Shown here: positions 4,202 to 6,105 of the stretch, one piece after another
Layout of the letters: every line of letters starts with the position of its first letter
How positions within the stretch are numbered: the stretch's first letter is position 1
Assembly (NCBI RefSeq): GCF_036703385.1
Contig: NZ_DATNPA010000317.1
Location: 1 to 6,105 of the forward strand
Reading direction: 5' to 3'
Origin: Allocoleopsis sp036703385
GTDB taxonomy: Bacteria > Cyanobacteriota > Cyanobacteriia > Cyanobacteriales > Coleofasciculaceae
DNA length: 6,105 nucleotides
Notes under the pieces: model-generated
Told to the model about the DNA's origin: nothing
Database searches by the model: none
The model's input: only the letters and a program-made list of their open reading frames with translations
Made by a program: the position numbers and the translations under genes

Positions 4202-6105
4202 GTGACAGAAGCAAAATCTTACAAAGATACCGTCAATCTGCCCCAGACCAAATTTGATATGCGGGCGAACGCCGTCAAGCGTGAACCGGAACTGCAAAAG
4301 TTTTGGGAAGACCACCAGATTTATGAGCAACTGTCACAGAACAATCCGGGTGAGATTTTCATTTTGCACGACGGGCCGCCCTACGCCAACGGTTCTCTGC
4401 ATCTGGGTCACGCCCTGAATAAAATCCTCAAAGACATTATCAATAAATACCAACTGCTGCGGGGGCGCAAGGTTCGCTACGTCCCCGGCTGGGATTGTCA
4501 CGGCTTGCCAATTGAGCTAAAAGTCCTGCAAAACATGAAGTCAGAGGAGCGACAACAGCTGACACCTCTGAAACTCCGTCACAAAGCGCGTGATTTTGCG
4601 CTCAAAGCCGTAGATGAGCAGCGCCAAGGCTTCAAGCGCTACGCCGTTTGGGGCGACTGGGAGCATCCTTACCTGACGATGAACCCAGAGTATGAAGCGG
4701 CTCAAATCGGCGTGTTCGGTCAGATGGTCTTGAAAGGCTACATCTATCGCGGTTTGAAGCCCGTTCACTGGAGTCCGAGTTCCCAAACAGCACTGGCAGA
4801 AGCGGAGTTGGAGTATCCAGAAGGTCATACCTCACGCAGCCTCTATGCAGCGTTCAAAATGACTCAGCCAGCACCAGCCGTGAAAGAGGTATTGGAGCCA
4901 TTTCTCCCTGAACTAGGGGTAGCAATCTGGACGACAACACCTTGGACACTTCCCGGAAACTTGGCAGTTGCCGTTAATCCCGAACTCAACTATGCCGTGG
5001 TTCAGGTCGGAACCCAAACCCCAGCCAAATACCTAATTGTTGCGGCGGATTTGGTGGAACGCCTGTCTGAAAAGTTCGGGACTCCGCTGACAGTGAAAGC
5101 GACTATGCCAGGAAAGGCATTAGAACACAGCACCTACAAGCATCCGTTATTTGACCGCGAGAGTCCGGTTGTGATTGGTGGCGATTACGTTACAACTGAG
5201 TCGGGTACAGGATTAGTACACACTGCCCCCGGTCATGGTCAAGAAGATTACATAGTCGGTCAGCGGTATGGCTTGCCAATTCTCTCACCTGTGGACGATC
5301 GCGGCAACTTTACCGAGGACGCTGGCAAGTTTGCTGGGTTAAATGTCCTCAAGGATGCCAATGAGGCGATCATTCAGGCCATGATTGAAGCCGATGCCTT
5401 GCTGAAGGAAGAGGCTTATGGTCACAAGTATCCTTATGACTGGCGCACGAAAAAGCCGACGATTTTCCGAGCAACAGAACAGTGGTTTGCCAGCGTTGAG
5501 GGATTCCGGGATGAGGCACTCAAAGCCATCAAATCTGTAAACTGGGTTCCCACTCAAGGCGAAAACCGGATTACGGCAATGGTAAGCGATCGCTCGGATT
5601 GGTGTATCTCCCGTCAGCGCAATTGGGGTGTACCAATTCCGGTATTCTACGACGAAGAAACGAACGAGCCGTTACTAACCCAAGAAACGATCGCCCACGT
5701 TCAAGCTATTTTTGCAGAAAAAGGCTCCGATGCTTGGTGGGAACTTTCAGTCGAAGAACTCTTACCCGAACCCTATCGCAATAATGGCAAGTCATACCGC
5801 AAAGGTATGGACACGATGGATGTCTGGTTTGACTCTGGTTCCTCTTGGGCAGCCGTAGCAAAGCAGCGAGAAAATTTGCAGTATCCCGCCGATATGTATC
5901 TGGAAGGGTCAGACCAACACCGGGGTTGGTTCCAGTCCAGTTTGCTCACCAGTGTTGCGACCAATGACATTGCCCCTTACAAAACTGTCCTAACCCACGG
6001 CTTTTTGGTGGATGAGCAGGGACGCAAGATGAGTAAATCCCTGGGGAATGGGATTGACCCAGCGGTGGTCATTCAAGGTGGCAAGAACCAGAAAGAGGAA
6101 CCCCC
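4202..6105 (+). CDS. ileS: isoleucyl-tRNA synthetase, N-terminal part (3' end outside window)
   Basis: This enzyme ligates isoleucine to tRNA-Ile in the cytosol and edits mischarged valine. The 634 complete codons visible are about two thirds of a typical cyanobacterial IleRS (about 950-960 aa). Class I signatures are intact and in order: HLGH (67-70, the HIGH motif), PGWDCHGLPIE (95-105), the CP1 editing domain with threonine-rich WTTTPWTLPGN (243-253) and GTGLVHTAPGHGQEDY (335-350, including the editing aspartate D349), SDWCISRQRNWGVP (465-478), the adenylate-site LEGSDQHRGWF (567-577), and KMSKS (609-613). The anticodon-binding domain and any C-terminal zinc site lie beyond the window. GTG at 4202 is chosen because the reading from V-T-E-A-K-S-Y-K fits the family N-terminus, TAA at 4169 closes the frame upstream, and no ATG occurs before codon 20. 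No Shine-Dalgarno is visible. A HIP1 site lies at 5586. Confidence 0.97.
   Translation, partial: MTEAKSYKDTVNLPQTKFDMRANAVKREPELQKFWEDHQIYEQLSQNNPGEIFILHDGPPYANGSLHLGHALNKILKDIINKYQLLRGRKVRYVPGWDCHGLPIELKVLQNMKSEERQQLTPLKLRHKARDFALKAVDEQRQGFKRYAVWGDWEHPYLTMNPEYEAAQIGVFGQMVLKGYIYRGLKPVHWSPSSQTALAEAELEYPEGHTSRSLYAAFKMTQPAPAVKEVLEPFLPELGVAIWTTTPWTLPGNLAVAVNPELNYAVVQVGTQTPAKYLIVAADLVERLSEKFGTPLTVKATMPGKALEHSTYKHPLFDRESPVVIGGDYVTTESGTGLVHTAPGHGQEDYIVGQRYGLPILSPVDDRGNFTEDAGKFAGLNVLKDANEAIIQAMIEADALLKEEAYGHKYPYDWRTKKPTIFRATEQWFASVEGFRDEALKAIKSVNWVPTQGENRITAMVSDRSDWCISRQRNWGVPIPVFYDEETNEPLLTQETIAHVQAIFAEKGSDAWWELSVEELLPEPYRNNGKSYRKGMDTMDVWFDSGSSWAAVAKQRENLQYPADMYLEGSDQHRGWFQSSLLTSVATNDIAPYKTVLTHGFLVDEQGRKMSKSLGNGIDPAVVIQGGKNQKEEP
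5586..5593. repeat. HIP1 octamer GCGATCGC
   Basis: A perfect HIP1 site inside ileS, just before the codons of the WCISRQRNWG motif. Near-matches with one mismatch occur at the first base (ACGATCGC) around 5295 and 5688, consistent with the cyanobacterial origin. Confidence 0.9.

Noticed and set aside
5339..5557. Minus-strand frames within ileS (also those near 4541-4835 and 5773-5970) and a + frame at 5599-5784
   Set aside because: All lie inside the continuous ileS frame, whose motifs are intact throughout; none has a start signal or domain of its own.

Overview
The window looks like chromosomal DNA of a cyanobacterium, probably a filamentous or large-genome lineage. Three things point there. 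A Ycf66-family membrane protein is present, and that family is known from cyanobacteria and plastids. HIP1 octamers (GCGATCGC) occur at 257, 3618 and 5586. The isoleucyl-tRNA synthetase reads like cyanobacterial IleRS over its whole visible length. No RNA gene, CRISPR array, phage gene or intact transposase was seen, and nothing resembles a defence or biosynthetic cluster.

Layout from left to right. 1-208 is a contig edge with one possible 30-residue membrane peptide on the + strand. 209-643 (-) is a 144-residue protein I do not recognise. 632-889 (+) is a stretch that looks like a decayed coding frame, followed by about 260 bp of AT-rich DNA with nothing identifiable. 1153-1181 is a perfect 13-bp-stem hairpin of the interspersed-repeat type, and 1206-1238 is a probable terminator for the next gene. 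1249-2697 (-) is gnd, a complete NADP-dependent 6-phosphogluconate dehydrogenase. 2698-2978 is a divergent promoter region; on the gnd side its leader can fold so that the Shine-Dalgarno is paired, and on the other side there is a plausible sigma-70-type promoter. 2979-3935 (+) encodes a Ycf66-family protein with a three-helix N-terminal domain and a long charged, proline-rich tail. 3970-4168 is a 199-bp segment bounded by inverted repeats, most likely a miniature or decayed transposable element. 4202 to the end (+) is the N-terminal two thirds of ileS, running off the window.

The genes do not form one pathway. gnd belongs to the oxidative pentose phosphate pathway (NADPH and ribulose-5-phosphate, important in the dark in cyanobacteria), ycf66 encodes a probable photosynthetic-membrane protein of unknown function, and ileS is a translation housekeeping gene. 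gnd and ycf66 are divergent and share an intergenic promoter region. ycf66 and ileS are co-directional but separated by the putative mobile element, so ileS is probably transcribed separately.

I do not see a new multi-gene system. The most interesting signals are small: the SD-pairing leader of gnd, the MITE-like element abutting ileS, the HIP1-centred 18-bp palindrome embedded in ycf66, and the degenerate frame at 632-889.
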